Shown: positions 46,982-58,147 of the stretch, in pieces
Layout of the letters: the number at the start of each line of letters is the position of its first letter
Position numbering within the stretch: the stretch's first letter is position 1
Source of the DNA: Thereva unica
Lineage: Eukaryota; Arthropoda; Insecta; Diptera; Therevidae
Direction of reading: 5' to 3'
Assembly (NCBI GenBank): GCA_949987705.1
Contig: OX465281.1
Span: forward strand, 83,480,543-83,544,542
Length of the DNA: 64,000 bases
Notes under the pieces: model-generated
What the model was told of the DNA's origin: nothing
Databases searched by the model: none
What the model saw: only the letters and a program-made list of their open reading frames with translations
Translations under genes and position numbers: made by a program

Positions 46982-47284
46982 GCCTCGATTCCCAGATCCG
47001 GCGGCGCGGAAGTGAGTGCGGATTTAACACTTTGCGATTCTCAAATCCGCAGTCGCGGATTCAATTAAATCAAAAATTCGGGGTGAAGACTCACACGATA
47101 ATGAAATACCCGATGTCGGATTATCTTGGGCGCATTTGTGGTTTCAAATCCGCAGAAAATTTGTTACGGATCACACTTTTAAAGCGCAGAAAATGTCAAA
47201 GAGAGATTCGCGGTTGCGGATTGGAGAATCGCAAAGTGTCAAATCCGCAAACACTTCCGCTCCACCGGATCTGAGAATCGAGGC
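46982..47284. mobile_element. MITE with ~75-bp inverted ends, inserted in BEL RT
   Basis: gcctcgatt-ccagatccgg at the left end is matched in reverse complement at the right (ccggatctgagaatcgaggc). The arms run about 75 bp with roughly 85 percent identity, including gcggattt-acactttgcga. It splits the BEL RT between RFKSLERKL and the VELMEFLRLEHM segment. Confidence 0.75.
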
Positions 47285-47747
47285 AAATATGTCGAGCTCA
47301 TGGAGTTTTTGAGGCTCGAGCACATGCAGGAGACCAACCTCAACACAATACAGAAACCGCATTATTTTCTACCACACCACTGTGGTATAAAACCCGAGAG
47401 TACAACAACCAAGCTTCGGGTTGTTTTCGACGTTTCCGCCAAGACTTCAACAAACCTCTCTGTAAATGATTTGCAGTTTACCGGGCCCAGTTATAACTAA
47501 AATATTGAAGAAAAGTGCTGCTAACGAGAAAAGTCTCACTTTTCTGTACGATTTTTGATTGATTAATGTATGTCATTTCTACTATACTATACTATATTCC
47601 CGAAAAAATACTTGTTTTGAACTGAAAATATTTGTGTTGAACTGATTTGTTCATATAAAAACGTCCATAAATAAAACTTCAGTCGTATAATTATCAAAAA
47701 TAATTATCTTTCGTTTTACTTTAGAAATTACCGCATTAATTTCTCCA

Positions 47748-47778
47748 TCCTTACTAATATTATAAATGCGAAAGTAAC

Positions 47779-47827
<49 letters not shown>

Positions 47828-50717
47828 TACGCTTTCACGCCTAAGCCGCTGGACCGATTTTGATGAAATTTGCAACAGACATAGTTTAGACCTTGGAGAC
47901 GGACATAGGCTACTTTTTTTGGAGAAAAAAGGGTTGAAGGGGGTGAAATGGGGTTCAATAAGTTGTAAGGGGATTTTTTTTCTTTACTTTTTTTCTATTG
48001 TATAAAAAGTAACTGATTGACAGACAACGCACAAGCTAAACCGCTAGAGCTAAAGGGCTGAAATTTTGACAGTGCATCCGTAGCGATTTTTCGAAATTCA
48101 TCCCCTAAGGGGGCGAAATAGGGTCAACTCAAAACCGCTGGAGCTATAAGGCTGAAATTTTGACAGTGCATCCCTATAATGACGTGGACATCCACTAAGA
48201 AGCGATTTTACGAAATTCATCCCCTAAAGGGGTGAAATGGGGTTTACCCAAACCGCTGGAGCTATAGGGCTGAAATTTTGACAGTGCATCCCTATAGTGA
48301 TGTGGACATCCACTAAAAAGCGATTTTTCGAAATTCACCCCTTAAGGGAGTGAAATAGGGTTTACCCAAACCGCTGGAGCTATAGGGCTGAAATTTTGAC
48401 AGTGCATCCCTTTAATGACGTGAAAATCCACTATTAAAGCGATTTTTCGAAATTCTTCCCCTAAGGGGGGAAATTTGGTTTACCCAAACCGCTAGAGCTA
48501 TAGGGCTGAAATTTTGACAGTGCATCCCTATAATGATGTGGACATCCACTAAAAAGCGATTTTTCGAAATTCATCCTCTAAGGGGGTTAAATGGGGTTTA
48601 CCCAAACCGGTGGAGCTATAGGACTGAAATTTTGACAGTGCATCCCTATAATGACGTGGACATCCACTAAAATACGATTTTCGAAATTCATACCCTAAGG
48701 GGGTGAAATGGGGTTTCCCCAAACCGCTAAAGCTATGGGGCTGAAATTTTGACAGTGCATCCCTATAATGGCGTGGACATCCACTATAAAGCGATTTTGT
48801 GAAATTCATCCCCTAAGGGGGTGAAATGGGGTTACCCCAAACCGCTGGAGCTATAGGGCTGAAATTTTGACAGTGCATCCCTTTAATGACGTGGACATCC
48901 ACTAATTGTAAGAAGCGATTTTTCGAAATTCATCCCCTAAGTGGGTCAAGTGGGGTCAACCCAAAACCGCTTTAACTATAGGGCTGAAATTTTGACAGTG
49001 CATCCCTATAATGATGTGGACATCCACTAAGAAGGGATTTTTCGAAATTCATCGCCTAAGGGTGTGAAATGGGCTTTACCCAAACCGCTGAAGCTATAGG
49101 GCTGAAATTTTGACAGTGCATCCCTTTAATGACGTGGACATCCACTAAAATACGATTTTTCGAAATTCATACCCTAAGGGGGTGAAATGGGGTTTTTCCA
49201 AACCGCTAAAGCTATAGGGCTGAAATTTTGACAGTGCATCCCTATAATGGCGTGGACATCCACTATAAAGCGATTTTGCGAAATTCATCCCCTAAGGGGG
49301 TGAAATGGGGTTACCCCAAACCGCTGGAGCTATAGGGCTGAAATTTTGAAAGTGCATCCCTTTAATGACGTGGACATCCACTAAGAAGCGATTTTTCGAA
49401 ATTCATCCCCTAAGTGGGTCAAGTGGGGTCAACCCAAAACCGCTTTAACTATAGGGCTGAAATTTTGACAGTGCATCCCTATAATGATGTGGACATCCAC
49501 TAAGAAGGGATTTTTCGAAATTCATCGCCTAAGGGTGTGAAATGGGCTTTACCCAAACCGCTGAAGCTATAGGGCTGAAATTTTGACAGTGCATCCCTTT
49601 AATGACGTGGACATCCACTAAAATACGATTTTTCGAAATTCATCCCCTAAGGGGGTGAATTGGGGTTTTTCCAAACCCTAAAGCTATAGGGCTGAAATTT
49701 TGACAGTGCATCCCTATAATGGCGTGGAAATCCACTATTAAAGCGATTTGATTCGAAATTCTTCCCCTAAGGGATGGAAATGGGATTTACCTAAAGCGCT
49801 GGAGGTATAGGGCTGAAATTTTGACAGTGCATCCCTATAATGATGTGGACATCCACTAAGAAGCGATTTTTCGAAATTCATCCCCTTAGGGGGTGAAATG
49901 GGGTTTACCCAAACCGCTGGAGCTATAGGGCTGAAATTTTGACAGTGCATCCCTTTAATGACGTGGACATCCACTAAAATACGATTTTTCGAAATTCATA
50001 CCCTAAGGGGGTGAAATGGGGTTTTTCCAAACCGCTAAAGCTATAGGGCTGAAATTTTGACAGTGCATCCCTATAATGGCGTGGACATCCACTATAAAGC
50101 GATTTTGCGAAATTCATCCCCTAAGGGGGTGAAATGGGGTTACCCCAAACCGCTGGAGCTATAGGGCTGAAATTTTGAAAGTGCATCCCTTTAATGACGT
50201 GGACATCCACTAAGAAGCGATTTTTCGAAATTCATCCCCTAAGTGGGTGAAATGGGGTCAACCCAAAACCGCTTTAACTATAGGGCTGAAATTTTGACAG
50301 TGCATCCCTATAATGGCGTGGACATCCACTAAAAAGCGATTTTTCGGAATTCATCTCCTAAGGGGTTGAAATAGGGTTTATTCAAACCGCTAAATTTATA
50401 ATGCTGAAATTTTGACAGTGCATCCCTACAATGGCATGGACATCCACTATAAAGCGATTTTGCGAAATTCATCCCCTAAGGGGGTGAAATGGGGTTACCC
50501 CAAACCCCTGGAGCTATAGGGCTGAAATTTTGACAGTGCATCCCTATAATGACGTGGACATCCAATTTTGTTTACCATATATTAAAAAAATGCACTATAA
50601 TAAATCCTTTTTAGGGATAATAACAGCTGACTTTTTTGTTTGTTTTTTTTGAAGACATTGCACATAATAAACAGTTTTTATTTAAAGGCGTTGCAAGGCA
50701 CGCGGGTTTTATGCTAG
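47748..50717 (+). mobile_element. Non-autonomous Helitron with (GTCT)n and internal 118-bp tandem array
   Basis: The left end is A followed by TCCTTACTAATATTATAAAT, the 5' end typical of insect Helitrons: TC terminus, insertion after A. A (CTGT)n/(GTCT)n microsatellite lies at 47776-47826, then cacgcctaagccgctggacc-like sequence and the tandem array. The right end has a hairpin (gcgttgcaaggcacgc) and CTAG followed by T (50714-50718), the Helitron 3' signature (hairpin, CTRR, host T). No Rep/helicase ORF exists, so it must depend on other Helitrons. Length 2970 bp. Confidence 0.85.
48025..50570 (+). repeat. 22-unit tandem array, ~118-bp period, inside the Helitron
   Basis: The phrase gctgaaattttgacagtgca (with occasional changes) occurs 22 times, from 48057 to 50521, at spacings of 117-119 bp in most cases (94 for the first, 121 and 125 in two others). 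Each unit also has ccgctggagctatagg, gatgtggacatccact, a gatttttcgaaattc core and the palindrome cccctaagggg. Variants recur every four units across part of the array (period 472-479 bp), a higher-order arrangement. Confidence 0.9.
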
Positions 50718-50813
50718 TTGTGTTATAAATTCTTCTTTTAAAAACTTTTTATTTGTAAAGTTTAAAGTAACGTCAAAAATTTTAGGTGAGATTTTACTCA
50801 AAACAGAAAATTT

Positions 50814-50866
50814 TGCGTTCCTTTTCTGCTATGCTCACAAGTACTAAATAGTAGAAAAGGAACGCA
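50814..50866. repeat. Short hairpin, 19-bp stem
   Basis: tgcgttccttttctgctat at 50814-50832 pairs with 50848-50866 with one mismatch around a 15-nt loop. It lies about 100 bp right of the Helitron end. It could be a miniature foldback; no function is implied. Confidence 0.5.
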
Positions 50867-50989
50867 GCAATTGTCTAACTCGAACGGAGGCGTGGGGAAG
50901 TTCGTTCAGGTTTGCGAAGGATTTGCTCGAAACATTTAGCCAAGTGAAGTGTTCTCATCGGGATGGTTGCTGAGAAACGCAATCCCCCC

Positions 50990-51130
50990 GGTTTTGACTA
51001 AATATGACACCGCCATTGTCTGGGTTAGACACAAATACCAAAAAATGCTGTGTATTAGTGTTACCAAAATGCTTCCCCGATATAAATTATTTGCGCTTCC
51101 TTCTCTTCTCTATTCAAAGCTTTGGATTCA
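50990..51130 (+). repeat. Dispersed repeat B, plus-orientation copy
   Basis: It matches 32200-32345 in inverted orientation (see there). Farther right, to about 51240, the open frame continues without homology to the other copy. Confidence 0.6.
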
Positions 51131-51139
51131 TGCTGTCAA

Positions 51140-51966
51140 AAGAAAACAGTGTCTGCAAAACAGTTGTCCCGTTGTAGGCTGCACTGTTACTTTAGGTTCA
51201 TACGAGGATCAAGAACCGACCGTTCTTCGGCATCTCTGAATGAAGTTATTCTTTCCATAGGTTTTGGATTTTATTTTTGTGAAAGATTTCAATTTCCTTC
51301 TTCTTCGATAATAAATTCAAATTGAAGCTGAAAATGGTAAAATAACAGCAACAAGATCTTTAATTACGGTTGGCACTGTATTTTGTAAATATTTGAATGA
51401 TGAATGAACTTAAATCCCCTACAATAATACGTCCTACTTTAGTTATCACAAATCTATCATTTATTTTTTTGATTTTGGTGAAGATTTGAATAAAAACGAA
51501 TAAGTAATAGTTTAATTGTTCGTTTTCCTTAAAAATGTCTTATTCCTCTGAAAAATGTCTCATACCTTTTACAAACCAAACGATTTTCTATTCAAAGTCT
51601 TGGAAAGTATAGCCCCTAAGGATGGCAATAAAAGCGTTTTAGAAAATTTGCAAAATAATAAATAGTTTTTGCAAAACACGGGTTTGGGGAATCAATCAAC
51701 CCATTCCTTAATTCTCACGGTGAGAAAAACGTATAAACGGAAGCAAAGTGTAACTTAATAAACATTTATATCGTGGTATGTTTTAAGTTTGTGGTTTATG
51801 GCAAGTCAGACAGCTCAATGTAACTCGAGGATCATGATAGTTTTGTATAAACGAATATTAAAATTGAATAAGTGTAGAAATTCATGATTTAGTAGCGGAG
51901 AGCTGCCGTACTTACAATTTTTTAATTGAACGTAAATTTCCATTTTTTCAGAAAATTGCACATTAA
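51140..51966. other. Intergenic DNA, nothing recognised
   Basis: AT-rich, no coding or repeat feature supported. Confidence 0.35.
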
Positions 51967-52216
51967 GGGCCCTATTGTGGAACGAGTCGATTTGACGACT
52001 TTGAGTCGACGTTAAAATTTCATACTGAGAAAGTCGAATTTTATCGATTAAAACATAAATATGAGTCGATTACATTTTTGGCGTCGACTTGACAATTATG
52101 CAATCGATTCATGATAATGCTTTTATCGACTAATTTCGACAAAAAACGACTTTCGCAGAAAGAAATGTTAACATCGACTCAAAGTCGTCAAATTGACGAT
52201 ATCCACAATAGGCCCC
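51967..52216. mobile_element. PIF/Harbinger-type MITE, TAA duplication
   Basis: It is bracketed by TAA at 51964-51966 and 52217-52219. It starts GGGCCCTATTGTGG and ends CCACAATAGGCCCC. Further in, both arms carry gtcgatttgacgactttgag-like sequence in inverted order. 250 bp, non-coding, many gtcgac/gtcgat words. Confidence 0.75.
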
Positions 52217-52236
52217 TAAGTCTCCTTTGTATAAAG

Positions 52237-52840
52237 GCCCCTGTGCTGAAAGTCGAGTCATATGACAGTCGCATGGAGGTATCGATGTCGTCTCGTTTTT
52301 TAGTTGGTGTGTTAATTGCGTGACAAGTCGTTTGAGTTGAAGAAATTGTCGTTTCAGTAAATTACGACTGTCAACACAGGGATCTGAGAGTGTATGTGCA
52401 AAGTTTTTGTGTTTCGTGAGGAATAAACATTTTTAGTTAAATTCTTGTTGTGGTGTAGTAGTTCGGAAGATGAAGATAGCAAATGCGAAAAATTAAAAAT
52501 TTTATGTTATTATTTCTTCCCAAACATTTGTGTAATTTCAGCATATCTCTGCCCTCTAGCCACATCTAGATGGTTTTCTAAAATTCGAACTTCTGTTTCG
52601 AATTGTTTTCTATTTGTAATTTTTATTCTGAAATCATTAAAAACTTAACATTAAACACTACAAAATAACAATGAATGTATTTTCTTTCAAATTTTCCTAA
52701 TTTGTCACTAACGCAAACAGCCCGACCAAAAGTGACAGCAAAATTACAATAAAAACACCTGTCAGTACACCAAATAAGCTGTCGTTTATGTCAGCAGCTT
52801 CACTTCTTATGACAGCAAATACGACTTTCAGCACAGGGGC
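52237..52840. mobile_element. DNA element with 19-bp inverted ends and a Myb/SANT-like remnant
   Basis: gcccctgtgctgaaagtcg (52237-52255) is repeated exactly in reverse complement at 52822-52840. On the minus strand, roughly 52500-52625, an acceptor-like AG is followed by ITNRKQFETEVRILENHLDV, then ARGQRYAEITQMFGKK and stop. This resembles the opening of the Myb/SANT-like DNA-binding domain found in accessory proteins of Harbinger transposons and in insect regulatory genes. Only one helix or so remains. Confidence 0.5.
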
Positions 52841-53332
52841 TATAATATCACTGGATACATATACCTACATATATACTTTTAGGATCTACTACTTTTTAAT
52901 TGGCTTATTACATATATATTTTTCGTTGGATTAATACATTTTAAAATTTTTTGGGCAGCAGCGGTGCTCCCATATGCCTCCCTCGAGGAGATCTCCCTCC
53001 ATTTCCAACTGGGTTATGTTGAATGAGAGCAGAGAAAAGTTTTTCAATAACATTGGAGGGAATTCATTTCTAATTGGATTTAGAATATATGGAAATGAAT
53101 TTGTACAATGTTGTTTCAAATGAATAGGATAATTGTAGCACATAAACGTAGTATTTTTGGATTTATTTAATTAATTGAAATAAATAGAAAGTTGTTTTGT
53201 ATGCAATTTAGGTTTTCATGTATTATTTGGAGGAGCTAAATATTTATATTTTTTGAAAAATGATAATAATATGAAAAAGTATATTTTCTCTATTACAGAA
53301 ATTTGAAATAGGAAGTTAATAAAGCAAAGTAC

Positions 53333-54001
53333 AGTGGAGTTCACTTAACACGAAAACGAATAGCACGAAATATTGCATTATACGAAAAAACTGTGTAGTC
53401 CCGGTCCGATAATATTCTTTTCATGCGAATTTGTTCTGATATGGCGAAACGCTCTTTGCTTAACACGAAAAACCAGTCCAGGCACTTATTTTTTTCATAT
53501 TTTCTCCAATTTCTCTGATGATTTCTTTCCCCTATATTTTTGAAGGTCAAATTAAATTTTGTTCTCTGCCTTCTCCTAAATATGCAGTCCTATTGTAAAC
53601 TTTCCTGGAATTTTCTTACATCCGTAGCATACGAGGTAAGACAATTCCAGCGAAGTTCACAATAGGTTTTTGAAAATGGGGGATTCGCCGAAGCAAGTGC
53701 GTCGTAGTTAAGTTGACTAAATTTAATCTTTTTAATTTTCAAGAAAAATTTCAGTCTGTTTTTAATTTTCGGTATACCACGCTTTTTCTTTTTGTAATTT
53801 GTAAGAATAAGTAAAGTTCAATTTGTTTACTGTTTCTTTTTTTTACTTACTTCTACTTGCTTTTTAGATAAATCCGGGCCCGGGGTTCATTATGTATTTA
53901 ACTCGTTATTATTACCGTATTTCAAAGACAACGGTTAATACGAAATTCGGATACTGCGAAATCCTCATCCCGCCCCACCATTTCGTGTTAACCGATTTCC
54001 A
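53333..54001. mobile_element. Possible pogo/Tigger-like element ends
   Basis: The left side (cagtggagttcacttaacac then gaaa) and the right side (tttcgtgttaaccgatttcc then acc) look like inverted ends of a Tc1/mariner-pogo element, both with TTAACACGAAA. Similarity is limited and no transposase was found. A 78-nt hairpin lies inside. Confidence 0.3.
53589..53666. repeat. 78-nt hairpin (mini-MITE or pre-miRNA-like)
   Basis: The two arms (cctattgtaaactttcctgg onward, and its approximate complement ending caatagg) pair over about 31 bp with four mismatches around a ~16-nt loop. The size and shape suit a miRNA precursor, but the arm starts CCTATTGT-AAC like the Harbinger-type MITE end at 51970. 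A solo MITE terminus pair is therefore more likely. Confidence 0.5.
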
Positions 54002-54239
54002 CCAAGCAATTCAAATATTTTTGAGCTCCAACTACACGTTTCTGATTGTAAATAATGCATTAAAACAAGAATTTCATTTTTTTAGCAAATGCGAAACTGT
54101 TCTTGAGCATCGAGTAGTAAGAACCTTCGTTTATTTCTACTCTTGAAAATAATAAATAAAGGATTATCAATGAAAATTCGTACGTTTTTGTTTGGTTTTA
54201 TATAATTGTAGGCGTACAATTTAAAATTTATATTTTGGA

Positions 54240-54330
54240 CTAGCAAACACCCGCGTGCGTTGGAACGCCTTTAAATAAAAAATATTATCTGTTCGCATAA
54301 AGTATATTGGAAAAAACAATAAATCTGCAC
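54240..54330 (-). mobile_element. Second Helitron 3' terminus, minus orientation
   Basis: Read on the minus strand: tttaaaggcgttccaacgca, then cgcgggtgtttGCTAG followed by T. This equals the 3' end of the 47748-50717 Helitron apart from a few changes, with a perfect gcgtt-cc-aacgc hairpin. The rest of the element to the right is not recognisable, so its extent is unknown. Confidence 0.7.
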
Positions 54331-54539
54331 CAATTGATTTTGCATAGGTAACATAAAAAATAGAGTTATCTATAAATTATTATATTAAAACTTTTTTAAG
54401 ATTCGATGATGGAAAAGGGAAGGCCTTGGAACACTTATCGATCCTCAAGGAGATAAACCTGGAGCCATTGTGCGATACCATTCCTGCTACCCTTGACTTC
54501 GACAAACCATTTACGACGATTATTCGAAGTACGTCAGGG

Positions 54540-54810
54540 TGGCTCTCTTTTTTTAGTATACGGACGGTTCCAAACCCGATAATGAGATAGGATTGGGCGT
54601 ATATGGCCCAAGGAGCAAAATATCCATGACTCTGAGCACCACCCCACTGTTTTTCAGGCTGAGGTATTCGCTATTCAGGTGTGTCGTGTGTGCTTAGACT
54701 TGTTTTAATAGAGCTCCAAGTAGCTCTAACATTGGTATTTTCTTGGACATTCAAGCTGCGCTCTGTTGGCCATTAAATCCACTGGATGTCATCAAAGACT
54801 GTCCTGGATT
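54540..54810 (+). mobile_element. LINE RNase H domain fragment
   Basis: The plus strand reads IYTDGSKPDNEIGLGVYGPR, then, in another frame, FLDIQAALLAIKS. These are the first catalytic Asp block (TDGS) and the later D-QAA block (usually YSDSQAA) of RNase H as found at the end of I/R1/LOA-type LINEs. Frameshifts and stops show decay. Confidence 0.65.
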
Positions 54811-54959
54811 GTCTCCTATCTCAGCAGGAACAACAATGTTACGCTGCATTATCATCTAAGCAGAATAGGGCTGGTAGTTGATTGTCGGTTCTGGGGCACT
54901 CAATCTGTCTCCTCCATTGCGACTTCCCTGGTTCCAGGGAGATTTAGGATGTGAATCCC

Positions 54960-55920
54960 AAATCAATTTTAGGTTATATTGACAGCTTTAAATTTATTAT
55001 TTATAAAAGGCCGTTTTAGTTTACTAATTCAAATTTTCAGTTATTTTTAGATATGAAAAGATTTCTTTGCTCATATCATAAATATCTAATTAGTTGATGA
55101 ATACTAAGAAGTAAATCGATCTCGACCCAGCATTTAGAAATACATAAAATGCATTTTTGTATTTATTGCACAAGTAGACGCTTTCGTAATAAAATGAAAG
55201 TTTATAGTTGTTCGATTCGGAAATGACATGGGAGAATTTCATAATTTATGAATGAAAAGTTTATTAAGCTTACGATGAAAAAATCAATAAAGTAAATGAA
55301 GGCAGACTTTAAAAAATGTATTCTTAATTTTCCTGAAAACGAAAGTGGTAGTAATGAGAATTTATTTATTTTATTTCAATATTTGAGTAGATCAAGGTTA
55401 CATTATCTATCAAATAACGCTAAAAGCGTATGTACTTAAAAATCACAAGGTGGCAAATTATTGGATAATGAAACGTTTATTTAAGAGAAGATGTGATAAA
55501 TTTTTGAAAAATATATTTGCCATTCGCAGATGTGGCCACATTCAAAAGTGTGATTTCACAACTTCGGTTTTTACGTAAACCGGACTGTGTATGAGCCCGC
55601 AGGGACCACATTTCACAGTGCCCATTGATTTCCATGGCATTAGTTTTTCTAATACTTGCATAAGAAACATATTATACTTGTAGGAAGATAATCAGCGAGA
55701 CTTTTCGGGCATTTGCATTTAGGTAGTGCGATAACTTTTGATCTTTTCCACTAAAGCGGAAAGAAAGTATGATTTTGTAAGGGAGCTATTAAGTGTACCA
55801 AGGAGGGTCTGTGAATCAACCCAAATAAGGCTGTCCTGGTACCTTTCTCCAAACGCTACAAAGTGGACCTAGATCCTAAGTGTATCCAGGATACAACAGT
55901 TCAGTACTCATACTCAGTCA
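54960..55920. other. Intergenic DNA, nothing recognised
   Basis: AT-rich; no supported gene or repeat. Confidence 0.35.
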
Positions 55921-55924
55921 AATA

Positions 55925-57450
55925 TATGAGAGTAAAATGTAGACAAGAGACTGAACTGGAACACTCAACTTGACTACATCATCAGCAAATCCACAAGGGC
56001 CATATGGGCCTGCAAAAGGCTTCTGGGTAAGACATGGGGTCTTACACCACAAATGATGTACTGGATGTACAATACGATCGTTAAACCGGTGGTAACTTAC
56101 GCCGGTATAGTGGCCCAAGAGTAAACAGGCTACGACAATCCTCAAGTGCAACAAACTGCAACGGCTTGCTTGCCTCTCCATTACCGAAGCTATGCGAACT
56201 TGTGCCACAGCTGCAATGGAGGCAATCATTGGATTGATCCCTTTGTATCTCTTCATATGGAAATCCGCCGCCATAAGTGCTTTGAGACTTCAGATCTCAA
56301 AGGGCACATGGATATCCTTAACAATATCCCAAACATTTCCAATTGCCGTGTTTCCGACCATATGATTAGTCAACAGCGGTTCCAAAGGAAATTCAGAGCG
56401 ACTATCCCGGATCGTTCTGAGTGGGAGGAACTGATTCTTCCTGGGGATCCAAAACATCTCCACTGGTTTACTGACGGGTCAAAGATGGAACATGGCACAG
56501 GGGCTGGTGTTGCAGGACGAAACTCTAGGGTCTCTATTGCTATGAGTAAGGCCTCTATTACATTAGGATGCCATGGCAGCGTAGCCAGCAACGTAGCCAT
56601 CTGGAATATGTACATTTGCATTATGAGTATTAGACCTGGCGACGGCCTGGCCACGTATCCAGCCATAGTTACGTTGATGGCTACGCTGCCATGGCATCCT
56701 AATGTAATAGCGGCCTAAGTGGCCCTCTGTTTTCCAGACTGCAATATATGAAATTGGGACCTGCGCTAAGCTCAACCTTGAGAAAGGTCTGAAAGGCGCC
56801 AACATTAAAATCGTTTCTGACAGCCAAGCTGCCATCAAAGCACTCTCAACGCGGAAGTTTTCTTCCAAAATAGTAGCAGGATGTTTTGACGTACTCCAGC
56901 GCCTGACCAGAAGAAATGAGGTCTCGCTCTGCTGGGTCCCCGGACACTGGGGTATCGAGGGGAATGAGGCTGCAGACAGCCTCTCGATGGAGGGGTCTGA
57001 GACGTTGTTCCAGGGCCCAGATCCCTTCTGTGACATCTCTTGCTCCACCTCCAAGTCCTTGAAAGAAGAGTTTATTAAGAGAATAAATCTAGCCTATTGG
57101 GAGTCAGTCCCAGGTCTTTGACAAGCTAAAGATCTTATAAGACCCTTTGCCTTAAAGGGCACTATCACTTTAAACAGAGCGGACCTAAGGCTGCTGGTAG
57201 GTTATCTCACCGGCCATGTAGGACTGTGGTACCACCTCCACAACCTAGGACTGTCTCAAGAGACAGAATGACGACTCTGCTTGGAAGGCGACGAAACTTC
57301 CACACATATTCTTTGTGAATGTCCTGCTCTGATCTGACATAGAAGAAGAACGTTTATCAGAGAATTGTTGAGCCCTACTCAAGTCCGGTCTTCATCAATT
57401 AAAGACCTTCTTGCCTTCATCCAGAACGCTGATAGTCTGTTCCGCTAGTG
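55925..57450 (+). mobile_element. RNase-H-bearing LINE remnant (RT C terminus, RNase H, zinc-finger tail)
   Basis: In order on the plus strand: LNWNTQLDYI, STRAIWACKRLLGKTWGLTP and TIVKPVVTYAGIV (RT thumb); then HWFTDGSKMEHGTGAGVAG (RNase H start); then, after a 152-bp MITE, KIVSDSQAAIKAL, the block SLCWVPGHWGIEGNEAADSL, and RADLRLLVGYLTGH with a Cys/His tail ending near CECPAL. The layout is that of LOA/I-like LINEs with RNase H. Stops and frameshifts make it inactive. It may belong with the 54540 fragment or be a separate insertion. Confidence 0.8.
56557..56708. mobile_element. MITE with perfect 31-bp inverted ends, inside the LINE RNase H
   Basis: attacattaggatgccatgg plus cagcgtagcca (56557-56587) is matched exactly by the reverse complement at 56678-56708. 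It separates the RNase H TDGS half from the SDSQAA half. 152 bp, non-coding. The sequence on either side is partly repeated (aaggcctct / aagtggccctct). Confidence 0.8.
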
Positions 57451-58147
57451 GGTATAGAATTTTTCAAACTCCGTGACACAAAAAATTTGAGCAGTTCTGC
57501 GCACCTCGTTGCCAAATTTTATAAATAATGTTCTATCATTTCCCCTCTTTTTAGTTAAAACGGCAACAAACACTGAAAAAAACTCAACAAAATAATTTGG
57601 GAAGGGATGCGCCCATGCCGAATGAATAAAGTTAATTTATCTTTCTATGTGTTGAGCAGAGCTTTTAAATACATGTAAAGCCCCTGCTCAACAAAGGCAG
57701 TTTATTCAACATAATAAGAATAATTTTACTTTAATTATGCGAAATATTTCTCATTTCTAAATTTAAAATAATTTAAAAAAAATGCTGAAAAAAATTCCTT
57801 TGAATAAATGAGCGTTTTAATTTTCGGCGGTAGTTTGAGTGCTTAGAATACCAAAAGGGAGTGGTGAATTAAATGTGTGAGGTGCTGTTGTTTAAAATTG
57901 GCACCCACTTCCCCGTTGGTGAGATGTGCTGGACCTTTCCCCTTTTTAAATTACAATTTTTTTAACTTGCACAAATCGACGAATCGTGGCAAAACATTAC
58001 ACTGTTGTGAAAATCGTTCCTGATATGTTTTTGGGGTCGCTGATTACGAAAATCGGGGTCCCGCAGTCTTAAAATATGCATATCACCTTGAAATATGCTT
58101 AAAAACTCCCTTTTTTAAGGATATTCTCGATAATTTTAATTATAATC
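57451..58147. other. Intergenic DNA, nothing recognised
   Basis: AT-rich DNA between the LINE remnant and the large foldback; no feature supported. Confidence 0.35.

Larger units (their letters stand above)
41440..47495 (+). mobile_element. BEL/Pao LTR retrotransposon remnant, host of several nested insertions
   Basis: Plus-strand pieces in the right order: gag N terminus (about 41479-41976, including HPYFQIEFYEIL and RKFNGDYLK); gag core (43266-43740, with RQFRDLFTELMHN and NYDAVWKVVNDRYEN-R); a zinc-knuckle region (43815-44010, NCPSGGCTKC); a protease region near 44350-44500 with IGAEIFYSVL and a GWILSGEF match; the start of RT (44640-44700); then, after insertions, RFKSLERKL (46900-46930) and the RT block PHHCGIKPE-TTTKLRVVFDVS (47370-47440). 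Frames carry many stops. Order and wording are those of the BEL/Pao superfamily. No LTR pair could be assigned. Confidence 0.75.

Noticed and set aside
47651..47875. Frame with RQTDRQTDRQTD on the minus strand
   Set aside because: It reads through the (GTCT)n tract of the Helitron.
48549..49974. Open frames of 78-86 codons with repeated SGCPRHYRDALSKFQ-like text on the minus strand
   Set aside because: They are translations of the 118-bp tandem units; similarity reflects repeat copies, not a protein family.
48025..50570. CRISPR array
   Set aside because: Units are contiguous tandem copies without unique spacers, in a eukaryotic Helitron.
56563..57054. 163-codon minus-strand frame
   Set aside because: It is antisense to the LINE RNase H region, which reads as protein on the plus strand.
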